Positions 32,971-42,343 of a stretch of DNA of 64,000 nucleotides are shown here, one piece after another (the first letter of the stretch is position 1; each line of letters begins with the position of its first letter). The stretch spans positions 3,372,001 to 3,436,000 of the forward strand of contig NZ_CP029553.1 in NCBI RefSeq assembly GCF_003173755.1, read 5' to 3'. Origin of the DNA: Methylobacterium terrae (lineage in GTDB: Bacteria; Pseudomonadota; Alphaproteobacteria; Rhizobiales; Beijerinckiaceae). Made by a program: the position numbers and the translations under genes. The notes beneath the pieces are model-generated. The model was not told where the DNA came from and ran no database searches. It was given only the letters and a program-made list of their open reading frames with translations.

Positions 32971-34281
32971 TCAGCGGCGCGCGCGCAGCATGGCGATGCG
33001 GTCCTGCAGGCGGTAGCCCTGGATGATCGTCGGCATGAACCACGGATCGCCGCGATAGAGCGGGATGCCGGCCGGCGGCCGGAAGTCGAAGGCGCTCTCG
33101 GCGCGCGCAGGCTGCCCCAGCAGCCGGTAGGCCGCCCGCATGCCGACCCACGGCGCCCAGACCGTGCCCGAGCCGCAGAAGCCGGAGGCGTAGAGGATCC
33201 CCTCCTTCTCGAAGATGCGGGGGAGCATGTCGCGGTTCATCGCGACGTTGCCGAACCAGGTGTGGGAGAGGCGGACGGTCTCGAGTTCCGGGAAGATCTC
33301 GGTCAGGCCGGCCCGCATGAGGAGGGACGGGCCGATCGGGTTGCCCTTGTTCCCGCTCTCGCGCCCGCCGAGCAGGATGCGGCGGCCGTCCGGGGTCGGG
33401 CGGTAGTAGTAGCCGAGCTGGCGTCCCTCGCTGATCATCATCCGCCTCGGCATCAGCCGCGCCATCACGGCGGGCGCCAGCTCCTCGGTCACGATGATGC
33501 GGCTGCGCACCGGCACCAGGCGGCGCTGCAGGAAGGGCGCGGCGCCGTCGGTGTAGCCGTTGGTGCAGACGAGGACCTGGCGCGCCCGGACCGTCCCGGC
33601 CGCGGTCGCGACGCGGAACCCCTCCCCGTCGCGGGCGATGCCCGTCACCGGCGTGCCGGAATGGACCGCGAGGCCGGAGGCGAGCGCGATCCGCAGCAAC
33701 TCGCGATGGAACTTCGCCGGGTGCAGGCCGCCGATATCCATCCGGACGGTACCGCCGCGGTAGAAGTCGGTCCCGATGACGGTCTTCTGCTCGGCGAACG
33801 GCACCGCGTAGGTTTCGACGCCGACAGACTTGCGCAACGCCTCGGCGCTCCGGGCCATCGCGTCGTATTGCCGGTAGCCGATCGCGCCCTTGAACAGGCC
33901 GGTCGGCTGGAAGTCGCAGTCGAGCCCCTCCTCCGCGACGAACCGGGCGAGGAACTTGCGGGCGGCGTGCGCCTCGGCCTCGACCGCGATCGCCCGCGCC
34001 TCGCCGAAGCGCCTGGCCATCGTGGCGTAGTCCAGGCGGATGTTGCCGCTCGTGATGCCGCCGTTGCGCGTCGAGGCGCCCTCGCCCGGGTTCATGGCGT
34101 CGAAGGCCGCGACCGAGCGTCCCTCCCGCGCCAGGACCAGGCCGGCCGACAGGCCGGCGAAGCCCGCTCCCACGATGGCGACGTCGACGCTCCGGGGCGG
34201 CGTCCGGGCCGGGATCGGCCGGACGGGGGCGTCGTCCCACCAGTACGGCGTGGTCGTCGCGGCGATCGTCGGGTCGGTCAT
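32971..34281 (-). CDS. FAD-dependent DAO-family oxidoreductase (436 aa)
   Basis: Start at ATG 34281 (MTDPTIAAT). Rossmann FAD motif VDVAIVGAGFAGLSAGLVLA near residues 33-52, then GEGASTRNGGITSGNI, typical of the PuuB/OrdL-like DAO family of amine or amino-acid oxidases. The C-terminal GFCGSGTVWAPWVG closes the FAD site. It is the last gene of the ABC-transporter operon, so the imported compound is probably an N-substituted amino acid or amine that this enzyme oxidises. The exact substrate cannot be read. Confidence 0.85.
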   Translation of the reverse strand: MTDPTIAATTTPYWWDDAPVRPIPARTPPRSVDVAIVGAGFAGLSAGLVLAREGRSVAAFDAMNPGEGASTRNGGITSGNIRLDYATMARRFGEARAIAVEAEAHAARKFLARFVAEEGLDCDFQPTGLFKGAIGYRQYDAMARSAEALRKSVGVETYAVPFAEQKTVIGTDFYRGGTVRMDIGGLHPAKFHRELLRIALASGLAVHSGTPVTGIARDGEGFRVATAAGTVRARQVLVCTNGYTDGAAPFLQRRLVPVRSRIIVTEELAPAVMARLMPRRMMISEGRQLGYYYRPTPDGRRILLGGRESGNKGNPIGPSLLMRAGLTEIFPELETVRLSHTWFGNVAMNRDMLPRIFEKEGILYASGFCGSGTVWAPWVGMRAAYRLLGQPARAESAFDFRPPAGIPLYRGDPWFMPTIIQGYRLQDRIAMLRARR

Positions 34282-34359
34282 GGCATCGAACTCTCTACGG
34301 GATCGGCGCATGCGGCACGCCGCGGGGCCGGCCGCCGGACCGGTCCGGCGGCGGAACGC

Positions 34360-35238
34360 TCATCGGAGGTCGCCGCGCACGTCGAGGGCGTCGCGCAGGC
34401 CGTCGCCGATGAAGTTGAAGCTCGTCACCGCGAGGGTGATGGCGGCGCCCGGGATGATCGCGAGCCAGGGCGCGCTCGCGAGGTATTGCTGGGCGCCGTT
34501 GAGCATGTTGCCCCAGCTCGGCAGCGGCGGCTGGATGCCGTAGCCGAGGAAGCTGATATAGGCCTCGAGCAGGATGGCGCGCGCGACCGTCAGGCTGGCG
34601 GCGACGATGATCGGGCCCATCGCGTTCGGCAGGATCTCGCGGAACATGATGTGCGCGCTCCCCAGGCCCAGCATCCGGCTGGCATGGACGAATTCGCGCT
34701 CCTTGAGCGAGCGGACCTCGGCCTCGACGATGCGGGCCACCTCCATCCACTTGGTGAGGGCGATGATGACGACGATCATCCCCGGGGTGGGCTTGAGCAG
34801 GGCGGCGAGCGCCAGCACCAGGAAGATCGACGGGAAGGCCAGGAAGCCGTCGACGGTCCGCATCAGCACCGCGCCGACGAGGCCGCCGCGATAGCCCGCG
34901 ACGACGCCGACGAGCGTCCCGGCGACCGTCGAGAGCAGCATGGCGAGCACGCCGACCATCAGCGAGATCCGCCCCGCCATCAGCAGGCGGGCGGCCACGT
35001 CGCGCCCGAGCGGGTCGGTGCCGAGGATGTGGGAGCCGGTCAGCGGCGGGGCGAAGCGCGCCCGCAGGTCGATCTGGAGCGAATCGTAGGGAAGCAGGTA
35101 TGGGCCGAGGAGGCAGGCCAGCGCCAGCAGCGTGATCATGATCGCCCCGACGAGGGCGAGGCGATGGCTGATGAAGCGGCGCGCGGCGCGGCCCTGCCAC
35201 CAGCGGGTCGAGGCGATCGGCGCAGCGAGGGCGGTCAT
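34360..35238 (-). CDS. Oligopeptide-type ABC transporter permease, DppC family
   Basis: 292 residues. An N-terminal helix, then the OppC-type extracytoplasmic motif HILGTDPLGRDVAARLLMAG, and a C-terminal EAA loop (EAYISFLGYGIQPPLPSWG). About six transmembrane helices. Pairs with the upstream DppB-type permease, 33 bp away. Part of the operon ATPase, binding protein, permease, permease, oxidase. Confidence 0.9.
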   Translation of the reverse strand: MTALAAPIASTRWWQGRAARRFISHRLALVGAIMITLLALACLLGPYLLPYDSLQIDLRARFAPPLTGSHILGTDPLGRDVAARLLMAGRISLMVGVLAMLLSTVAGTLVGVVAGYRGGLVGAVLMRTVDGFLAFPSIFLVLALAALLKPTPGMIVVIIALTKWMEVARIVEAEVRSLKEREFVHASRMLGLGSAHIMFREILPNAMGPIIVAASLTVARAILLEAYISFLGYGIQPPLPSWGNMLNGAQQYLASAPWLAIIPGAAITLAVTSFNFIGDGLRDALDVRGDLR

Positions 35239-35271
35239 GCCGGGAGGTCCTGTCGTTGTGGGCAGGGCCGC

Positions 35272-36222
35272 TCAGGCCAGCCGGATCCGCGGATCGACGA
35301 TGGCGACGACCATGTCGGCGATGAGGTTGCCCAGGATGACGACGATCGCCGAGAACATCAGGATCCCCATCACCACCGGATAGTCGCTGTAGCCGAGGCT
35401 GTCGTAGAACAGGCGCCCCATGCCCGGCCAGGTGAACACCGTCTCGGTGACGAGCGCGCCGGTGAGGATGCTGGGCAGCTGCACGCCGGCCAGCGTGATC
35501 ATCGGCAGGAGCGCGTTGCCGACGACGTGCTTCATCAGGATCCGGCGCTCGGCCACGCCCTTGGCGCGGGCGGTCTTGACGAAATCCTGGTTGATCACGC
35601 CGAGCATCGCCGTGCGCATGTAGCGGCTCCAGACCGCGATGTGGACGAGCGACAGGACGAGGCTCGGCAGGATCAGGTGGTGCAGGTAGTCGAGCACCGA
35701 GGCATCGCCGATCGTGTACATGTTGCCGGCCGGCAGCCAGCCGAGCTTGAGCGAGAAGACGTAGATGCCGACGAGCCCGAACCAGAAGGTCGGGATCGAC
35801 AGGGCGACCATCGCGCCGATCGTCGCCGCGTAGTCGAAGGCCGAGTAGCGGTGCGTGGCGCTGCGGATGCCGATCCAGGTCCCGGCCGCGATCGCGATCA
35901 CGGTCGAGCTGCCCATCAGCAGCAGGGTCGCGACGAGGTGCCGGGCGATGACCGTCAGCACCGGGGTGCCGTCGCGCAGGGACACGCCCCAGTCGCCGTG
36001 CAGCAGCCTCCAGGCCCAGTCGAGATAGCGCAGCCAGAGCGGCTGATTGAGCCCCATCTGCTCCTTCAGGCGCTCGATGTCGGCCGCGGTCAGTCCGGGA
36101 TCGAGCCCGAACTGCGACAGCGGCCCGCCCGGGATCAGCCCGAGGATGACGTAGCCGATGACCGAGACGATCACGAGCAGGACGGCGCTCTGGACCAGGC
36201 GGCCGAGCAGGAACCTGTGCAC
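35272..36222 (-). CDS. Oligopeptide-type ABC transporter permease, DppB family
   Basis: 316 residues from GTG 36222 with AGGGAG seven bases upstream; a much longer open frame upstream overlaps the binding-protein gene and is a shadow. N-terminal FLLGRLVQSAVLLVIVSVIG helix, LIPGGPLSQFG, LNQPLWLRYLDW, the EAA loop and a C-terminal LGNLIADMVVAIVDPRIRL ending are diagnostic of DppB/OppB. Confidence 0.92.
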   Translation of the reverse strand: MHRFLLGRLVQSAVLLVIVSVIGYVILGLIPGGPLSQFGLDPGLTAADIERLKEQMGLNQPLWLRYLDWAWRLLHGDWGVSLRDGTPVLTVIARHLVATLLLMGSSTVIAIAAGTWIGIRSATHRYSAFDYAATIGAMVALSIPTFWFGLVGIYVFSLKLGWLPAGNMYTIGDASVLDYLHHLILPSLVLSLVHIAVWSRYMRTAMLGVINQDFVKTARAKGVAERRILMKHVVGNALLPMITLAGVQLPSILTGALVTETVFTWPGMGRLFYDSLGYSDYPVVMGILMFSAIVVILGNLIADMVVAIVDPRIRLA

Positions 36223-36299
36223 GATGGACTCCCTGTACGTCGTCTGAGGACCGCCCGCGGGCGACCGCCGGAAGGCGACCGCCCGGGACCGGTCGCGCG

Positions 36300-38000
36300 T
36301 CAGCCCGCCCGCGACCAGCCGGCGGCGTTCCAGGACTCGGTGCGGGTGTTGGAGTTGGGAACGAAGCCCTGGACGGACTTCTTGTGTCCGAGCACCGCCG
36401 TGACCTGGTAGAGCGGCATGAAGGGCAGGTCGTGGCGCACCAGCTCCTGCACGCGGGTGTAGATCTTGCGCCGCTCCTCCGGATCGAACGTCGCGGTGCC
36501 CTTGTCGAGCAGGGCGTCGACCTCGGGGTTGGAATACTGCGTGGTGTTCGAGCCGCGGCCGCCCTTGGCGCCGATCGCGCGCGAGTGGAAGCGGTTCGTC
36601 ACGTCCGGATCCGACGCGACCATGAACACGACGCCGGAGATCACCGTGTCGAACTGGGATTTCGCCCAGACGTCGCCCCAGAGCACGGCGGCGGGCAGGT
36701 TCGCGATGTTCATCTCGACGCCGATATCGGCCCAGCTCTGCTTGAGGAACTGCTGCACCTGCTCGCGCAGGTGGTCGCCCGAGGTGGTCGTGTTGTTGAA
36801 CGACAGGCGCACCCCGTCCTTGGCGCGGATCCCGTCCCGGCCGGGCTTCCAGCCCGCCTCGTCGAGGAGCCGCCGCGCCGCCTTGACGTCGAAGGTCTGC
36901 ACCGGGAGCTTGTCGTTGAAGTAGAACGACGAGCGCGGCATGTAGCTCTCGGTCGCCGAGGGGACGCCGTAATACAGGGCGTCGATGATCGCCGCCCGGT
37001 CGATGGCGGCGTACAGGGCCTGGCGCACCGCCAGATCCTTGAATTGCGGCTTCTCCAGGTTGAAGTGGATGCCCTCGATGGTCTGCCGCGGCACCAGCGT
37101 CACCACCTTGTTCGGCAGCGTCTTGGCTTCCTTGTAGTTGTCGGGCGTGATGTAGACCTGGCCGGTCAGGTCGATGTCGCCGCTCTTGAACTGTGTGTAG
37201 AAGACCGTGAGATCCGGAATGTACTTGAAGACCAGGGTCTCGATGTAGGGCCCCTCGCCGTGGTAGTCGCGGTTGGCGACGAGCTCGAGGTTGTCGCCGG
37301 CGGTGCGCTTGCCCCACTTGAAGGCGCCGGTGCCGACCGGCGCCTTGTTGAAGTCGGCGGTGTTCGGATCGGCGGCGGTCTCCAGCACGTGCTTGGGGAC
37401 GATGAAGGTCTCGGTCAGGAACGACAGGTAGGGCGCGAAGGGCTTCTCCATCCGCCAGGCGATCTCCGTCGGCGAGACCACCGTGATGTCGCGCAGGAGC
37501 GAGTGGCCGGCGGTGCGCCAGGCGCGGAAGTTCGGCTTGGTGATGAGCTCGAGGGTGTACTTCACGTCCTCGGCGGTAAAGGGCTTGCCGTCGTGCCAGC
37601 GCACGCCGTCGCGCAGGCGCACGCGCCAGTTCAGGCCGTCCTGCGAGATGCCGCCGTTCTTCTGGGTCGGCACCGCGGCCGCGAGGTTCGGCGTGATGAC
37701 GCCGTCGGGCCCGATGCGGAACAGCGCGTCGAACAGCGAGAAATGCACGCCGTCATCGACCTCGATCTTCAGCATCAAGGGGTTGAGGACGGTCGGCTCC
37801 TGGGTGATGCCGACGACGACGCGGCCGGCCGGCGCCTTCTTCGCGGCCTCCCTGGCCGCCGCCGTGGCGGCCGCGCCCTGCGCCAAGGCCGGCTTGCCGA
37901 GGAGGTGGGGCAGGCCGAGGCCGGCGATCCCGCCGGCGATGCCGAGGCGCAGGGCGGCGCGGCGCGAGAGGAGGTGCGTCGTGTCGTCGTGATCGGTCAT
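36300..38000 (-). CDS. Periplasmic oligopeptide-type binding protein (SBP_bac_5), Tat-exported
   Basis: 566 residues from ATG 38000 with GGAG upstream. The N-terminus has twin arginines followed by a hydrophobic stretch (SRRAALRLGIAGGIAGLGLP) ending at ALAQG, a Tat signal. The SBP family 5 motifs are present: VRLRDGVRWHDGKPFTAEDV, FNKAPVGTGAFKW, DLAVRQALYAAIDR. It delivers the substrate to the two permeases encoded downstream. Confidence 0.92.
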   Translation of the reverse strand: MTDHDDTTHLLSRRAALRLGIAGGIAGLGLPHLLGKPALAQGAAATAAAREAAKKAPAGRVVVGITQEPTVLNPLMLKIEVDDGVHFSLFDALFRIGPDGVITPNLAAAVPTQKNGGISQDGLNWRVRLRDGVRWHDGKPFTAEDVKYTLELITKPNFRAWRTAGHSLLRDITVVSPTEIAWRMEKPFAPYLSFLTETFIVPKHVLETAADPNTADFNKAPVGTGAFKWGKRTAGDNLELVANRDYHGEGPYIETLVFKYIPDLTVFYTQFKSGDIDLTGQVYITPDNYKEAKTLPNKVVTLVPRQTIEGIHFNLEKPQFKDLAVRQALYAAIDRAAIIDALYYGVPSATESYMPRSSFYFNDKLPVQTFDVKAARRLLDEAGWKPGRDGIRAKDGVRLSFNNTTTSGDHLREQVQQFLKQSWADIGVEMNIANLPAAVLWGDVWAKSQFDTVISGVVFMVASDPDVTNRFHSRAIGAKGGRGSNTTQYSNPEVDALLDKGTATFDPEERRKIYTRVQELVRHDLPFMPLYQVTAVLGHKKSVQGFVPNSNTRTESWNAAGWSRAG

Positions 38001-38099
38001 GGCCGTGCTCCGTGAAGGGGTGGCGCCGAATGGTCTCGGCACGGGGGCGGCGGGGTCGCGTCCGGCGAGGCCGCCGGGATGGTCCGTTCGCCGGGTCGG

Positions 38100-39773
38100 C
38101 TACCCGCCGGGAATCGCCGCGACGAGTTCGCGCGTGTAGGCCGATCGCGGGTTGAGGAAGATCTGCGACGGCGGTCCGAGCTCGACGACCCGCCCCTTCT
38201 GCATCACGGCGATCTCGTCGCAGATCTGGCTCGCGACGCGAAGGTCGTGGGTGATGAAGATCATCGCGACCCCGGTCTCGCGCTGGATCCGGTCGAGCAG
38301 CGCCAGGATCTGGGCCTGGATCGACACGTCGAGGGCCGAGACCGCCTCGTCGGCGACGAGCACCTTCGGCTTGAACATCAGGGCGCGGGCGATGCCGATG
38401 CGCTGGCGCTGGCCGCCGGAGAACTCGTGGGGGTAGCGGTCGAAGGCGCCGGCATCGAGCCCGACATGGCTCAGGAGCGCGCGGGCCTCCTCGGCCGCCG
38501 TCGCGGCCGGCATCCCGTGGGCGACCGGGCCGACGGTCAGGCTGGTGCCGATGGTCGTGCGCGGGTTGAGGGAGGCGAAGGGGTCCTGGAAGATCATCTG
38601 GATCTTCGGCCGCAACGGGCGGAACTCCGCCTCCGACATCCGGGCGACGTCGCGGCCCTCGAACAGGATCCGTCCGCCGTCGCTCTCGAGGAGCCGGGTC
38701 AGCAGGCGTCCGAGGGACGACTTGCCCGAGCCGCTCTCGCCGACGATGCCGAGGGTGCGCCCGGGCTTCAGGCTGAACGAGACGCCGTCGACCGCGCGCA
38801 CGGAGTTCTGCTTGCCGGTCAGGAGTTTACCGAACAGCGACTTGCCAAGCAGCGACTTGCCGAACAGCGACTTGCCGCCGCCATAGGTCTTCACCAGGCC
38901 CTCGCAGACGAGGACCGGCTCGGTGTCGGCGACCGCGAGCGGCACCCGGTCGGTGCCGGTCAGGTGCGGCACCGCCGCGATCAGCCGGCGGGTATAGGGG
39001 TGCCGGGGCGACTTCAGGACCTGCTCGGCGGTGCCCTGCTCGACGATGTAGCCCTTCTCCATCACCACGACGGTGTCGGCGATCTCGGCCACCACGCCGA
39101 AATCGTGGGTGACGAAGACGATGCTCATTCCCTTGCGCCGCTGGATGTCGCGGATCAGCGTCAGGATCTGCGCCTGCGTCGTCACGTCGAGGGCGGTGGT
39201 CGGCTCGTCGGCGAGGAGCACCGTCGGCTCGAGCGCCAGCGCCATCGCGATCATCACCCGTTGCCGCTGCCCGCCCGAGAGCTGGAAAGGGTAGCGGTGA
39301 ATCATCCGGGTCGGGTCCGGCAGCCCGACCTCCGCCAGGAGCTCGAGGGAGCGGCCGCGCCGGGTCGCGCGGGTGCCGACGCCGTGCGCCGCCATCACCT
39401 CGTCGATCTGCGCGCCGACGGTCATCAGCGGGTTGAGCGCCGAGAGCGGGTCCTGGAAGATCATCGACACCGCCCGGCCGCGCAAGGCCCGCAGGGCGTC
39501 GGGCGCCATGCCGACGATCTCGGCCTCGCCGAGACGGATCTCGCCCGAGAGGACGGAGATCGCCTTCGGCAGGAGCCCCATGATGGCGTTCGCCGTGACG
39601 GACTTGCCCGATCCCGACTCGCCGATGATGCAGAGGATCTTGCCCCGCACCAGGTCGAAGGAGATGCCCGTGACCGCGTGGGCGCGCTCCATGCCCGCCG
39701 GCAGGCCGATCTCGAGGCCCCGGACGGAGAGCGCCGTCTGCCTGCCGGTGTCGGTGTGGGGGCTGTCTGACAT
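38100..39773 (-). CDS. Fused dipeptide-type ABC ATPase (DppD-DppF), two nucleotide-binding domains
   Basis: 557 residues from ATG 39773 (MSDSPHTD). Two complete ABC domains: Walker A IGESGSGKSVTA and VGESGSGKSSLG, signatures LSGGQRQRV and FSGGQRQRIG, and Walker B VLLADEPTTALDV and VLVADEAVSALDV. The linker carries a tandem five-residue repeat built on GKSLF (GKSLFGKSLLGKSLFGKLL) encoded by 15-bp repeats at 38811-38880. It drives the operon's transporter; such two-domain fusions are common in Hyphomicrobiales. Confidence 0.93.
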   Translation of the reverse strand: MSDSPHTDTGRQTALSVRGLEIGLPAGMERAHAVTGISFDLVRGKILCIIGESGSGKSVTANAIMGLLPKAISVLSGEIRLGEAEIVGMAPDALRALRGRAVSMIFQDPLSALNPLMTVGAQIDEVMAAHGVGTRATRRGRSLELLAEVGLPDPTRMIHRYPFQLSGGQRQRVMIAMALALEPTVLLADEPTTALDVTTQAQILTLIRDIQRRKGMSIVFVTHDFGVVAEIADTVVVMEKGYIVEQGTAEQVLKSPRHPYTRRLIAAVPHLTGTDRVPLAVADTEPVLVCEGLVKTYGGGKSLFGKSLLGKSLFGKLLTGKQNSVRAVDGVSFSLKPGRTLGIVGESGSGKSSLGRLLTRLLESDGGRILFEGRDVARMSEAEFRPLRPKIQMIFQDPFASLNPRTTIGTSLTVGPVAHGMPAATAAEEARALLSHVGLDAGAFDRYPHEFSGGQRQRIGIARALMFKPKVLVADEAVSALDVSIQAQILALLDRIQRETGVAMIFITHDLRVASQICDEIAVMQKGRVVELGPPSQIFLNPRSAYTRELVAAIPGG

Positions 39774-40386
39774 GGGCGTCTTTCGCGGTGCGGTCACATG
39801 ATGTCGTGGGCGGCGGGATGTCGTCTCACGGTTGCCGAAAGTCGTCCTCGATGCCACCGGCGCACTCCGCGCATGCGCGGACCGTCGTTACGATCCGCGC
39901 CCGATCGCGTCGGTGCCGATACAATCCATCGTCAAAGGTAGAATTTGAAGATCGAGGCTGCCACGAGAGAGCCATACATCCCATGGATGCCGCATTAAAT
40001 ATCCGAAAAAACGAGCATCTATGTTGTTTTGTTAAGTGAGGTGTAGTTTCGAGACCCGGGGCCCATCAAGGCAAAATTTTGTGCATCGCTTGGGGCACTT
40101 GCCCGATTTTTGTCGTACACGCGCCCAGGACGCAGGACGACGCGTGCCCTGTCGCATTCACGGTTTCCGCCCCTGCGCGAGTTGGTTTTTCCGGTTTCTA
40201 GGATATTGCGCGAGCGCGGTCGTGAGAATCTGCCGTTCCGGGCGGACGGGACGGCACGATCTTGCAAAGACGGCCCCGGACGAAGCCGAATCGCCTCGCC
40301 GGCGGACTGTGCCTGAGGAAGGGAGCGCGGTTCCGTGCGCCTCCCGGCCCGCGCCACGTCCGGGCCTCGAAGCCCGGACACTCGCC
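39774..40386. other. Intergenic region upstream of the ABC operon
   Basis: About 610 bp separating two minus-strand operons; no convincing gene. It includes an AT-rich centre (39,930-40,100) and a short CGCGCATGCGCG-like palindrome near 39,870, and should contain the ABC-operon promoter, though no strong -35/-10 pair stands out. Confidence 0.4.
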
Positions 40387-41061
40387 TCACGCGGCGGCCC
40401 GGTCGATCGCCCGGAGCTGCAGGTCGAGGGCTGGGCCCGCGGCGGGAAACCGGCCGTCGAGCGCCGAGGTCCCGATCGTGAAGGCGGCGGCGCCGGCCCG
40501 CCGGATCGCCCGCACCTGCTCCGGACTGTCGACCGAACCCGCCACGACGACCGGCTTCGCCACGGCCCCGCAGACCGCGGCGATGAGCGCGGGCCCGTCC
40601 AGCGACGAGCGGTAGGCGAGCAGGTCGAGACCCGCGACGCCCTCCCGCGCGGCGAGCGCGACGGCGCTCGCGACGATCTCGGCTTGCGTTCCCTCGAGAC
40701 GGCTCGGATGACCGGCGACGCGCCCCGGGAACGGATAGTAGCGCAGGCCCGACCCCGCGATCAGCGGCAGCACGTCGTCGGCATGCGTGCCGCCGAGCAG
40801 GTAGTCGACGCCGAGCGCGACCGCCGCCTTCACCGACCGGACCTCGCTGTCCCGGTCGAGGGAGACGACCTCCAGGTAGGTCGTCGCGCCGCCGCGCCGG
40901 ATCGCCGCCACGAGGTCGTCCAGGGCCTCGAAGGGCAGGCCGACATCCTTGAAGCCGATATTGCGGATCCCCGCGGCGAGCGCCGTCCCGACATGCACGG
41001 CGGCATCCGCCACCGTGCGGTCGTTCCGGGTGAGCATGAAGATGAAATCGAACGAGGTCAT
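40387..41061 (-). CDS. HisA/HisF-like TIM-barrel protein of unknown function, PdxA partner
   Basis: 224 residues from ATG 41061. Alternating strands and helices of a beta/alpha barrel: FDFIFMLTRNDRT, RNIGFKDVGLP, TTYLEVVSLD, VDYLLGGTHADDV, RYYPFPGRVAGHPSRLEGT, GLDLLAYRS, KPVVVAGSVDSPEQVRAI, AFTIGTSALDG. The last two resemble phosphate-binding ends of HisA/HisF-type barrels. I know this family as a companion of PdxA-like enzymes in sugar-acid clusters; the reaction is not known to me. It lies 71 bp downstream of pdxA. Confidence 0.65.
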   Translation of the reverse strand: MTSFDFIFMLTRNDRTVADAAVHVGTALAAGIRNIGFKDVGLPFEALDDLVAAIRRGGATTYLEVVSLDRDSEVRSVKAAVALGVDYLLGGTHADDVLPLIAGSGLRYYPFPGRVAGHPSRLEGTQAEIVASAVALAAREGVAGLDLLAYRSSLDGPALIAAVCGAVAKPVVVAGSVDSPEQVRAIRRAGAAAFTIGTSALDGRFPAAGPALDLQLRAIDRAAA

Positions 41062-41132
41062 GAGGTGAGGCTCCCCGCTGGAGCATGTCCCGGCGGCACG
41101 GACGATGGCCGGCCGGCGAGGCAGCGGCCCGA

Positions 41133-42161
41133 TCAAAGGTGAAGGGCGGCGTCCGCCGGTCGCGGCGCGGCGGCGTGGCGGGCGATCAGCCGTTCGGCGT
41201 AATCGAACGCCGTCCCGAGGCTGGACGGATCGGCGAGACCCCGGCCGGCGATGTCGAACGCCGTGCCGTGATCCGGGCTGGTGCGCACGAAGGGAAGCCC
41301 GAGCGTCACGTTCACCCCCTTCTCCAGGCCCATGTACTTCACCGGGATCAGGCCCTGGTCGTGATACTGCGCGACCACGACGTCGAACCGTCCCTGGCGC
41401 GCCTGCATGAACACGGTGTCGCCCGGCCAGGGCCCGGAGGCGTCGATCCCCTCGGCCCGCGCCGCCTCGACCGCCGGGCCGATGATCCGGATCTCCTCGT
41501 CGCCGAACAGGCCGCCCTCGCCGGCATGGGGGTTGAGCCCCGCCACCGCGACGCGCGGCGCGTCGATGCCGAGGGAGCGCCCGGCCTCGTGGGCGAGGCG
41601 GATCGCCGCCATCTGCGCCGCGAAGTCGCCCCGCCGGATCGCCTCCGACAGCGCGCAGTGGATCGTCACCAGGACCGTGCGGATCTCGTCGTTCGCCAGC
41701 ATCATGGCGACGCGGGCGCCCCCGGAATGCTCGGCCAGGATCTCGGTGTGACCGGGATAGGCGAGGCCGGCGGCCGAGAGGGCCTCCTTGTGGATCGGCG
41801 CCGTGACGATGCCCGCGACCCGGCCGCTCCGCGCCAGCCCGATCGCCCTGAGGATCGCCGCGTAGGCCGCCCGCCCGCTCTGCGCGCAGACCCGGCCGAC
41901 CGGCGGCAGGGTCTCGAGGTCGGAGCTCGCCAGGACGTCGAGGAGGCCGGGCTCGTGGCGGGCCTCGGCGACGTCGTCGATCCGGCGCACGCCTCCCGCG
42001 GCGCCGAGGCGGTGGAGCGCATCCGCCATCACCAGAGGATCGCCGACGGCGATCCAGCGCCGCGCCTCGGGGTGCCGCAGGAACAGGCGGGCGACGATCT
42101 CAGGGCCGATCCCGGACGGATCCCCCATGGTCACCGCTAGGGGCGGTCGGGATGCGGGCAT
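41133..42161 (-). CDS. pdxA: PdxA-family 4-phosphoerythronate/4-hydroxythreonine-type dehydrogenase
   Basis: 342 residues from ATG 42161, with AAAGGACC upstream. VTMGDPSGIGPEI at the start, TAPIHKEAL, YPGHTEILAEH, GLNPHAGEGG and QYHDQGLIPVK are the PdxA motifs, with the His ligands of the zinc site. Canonical PdxA acts in vitamin B6 synthesis, but here the partner TIM-barrel gene and divergent LysR suggest the catabolic PdxA2 subgroup (threonate/erythronate-type acid catabolism). That functional choice is inference. Confidence 0.85.
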   Translation of the reverse strand: MPASRPPLAVTMGDPSGIGPEIVARLFLRHPEARRWIAVGDPLVMADALHRLGAAGGVRRIDDVAEARHEPGLLDVLASSDLETLPPVGRVCAQSGRAAYAAILRAIGLARSGRVAGIVTAPIHKEALSAAGLAYPGHTEILAEHSGGARVAMMLANDEIRTVLVTIHCALSEAIRRGDFAAQMAAIRLAHEAGRSLGIDAPRVAVAGLNPHAGEGGLFGDEEIRIIGPAVEAARAEGIDASGPWPGDTVFMQARQGRFDVVVAQYHDQGLIPVKYMGLEKGVNVTLGLPFVRTSPDHGTAFDIAGRGLADPSSLGTAFDYAERLIARHAAAPRPADAALHL

Positions 42162-42343
42162 GGTGGTCCTTTCGCCTCGGGGCCGATCGAGAGGGCGCCG
42201 CACCACGCGGAGCGGGATACCGGTGCGCCGAACCCGCCCCGCCGGCGATCGCGCCGATGGCGAGGGGTGGCGCCGACCATAGCGGTTCCGGCGCGCTGGA
42301 CGAGCGAAATGGCCTGACGTATTCCGGTGACGAGAGATCACCG

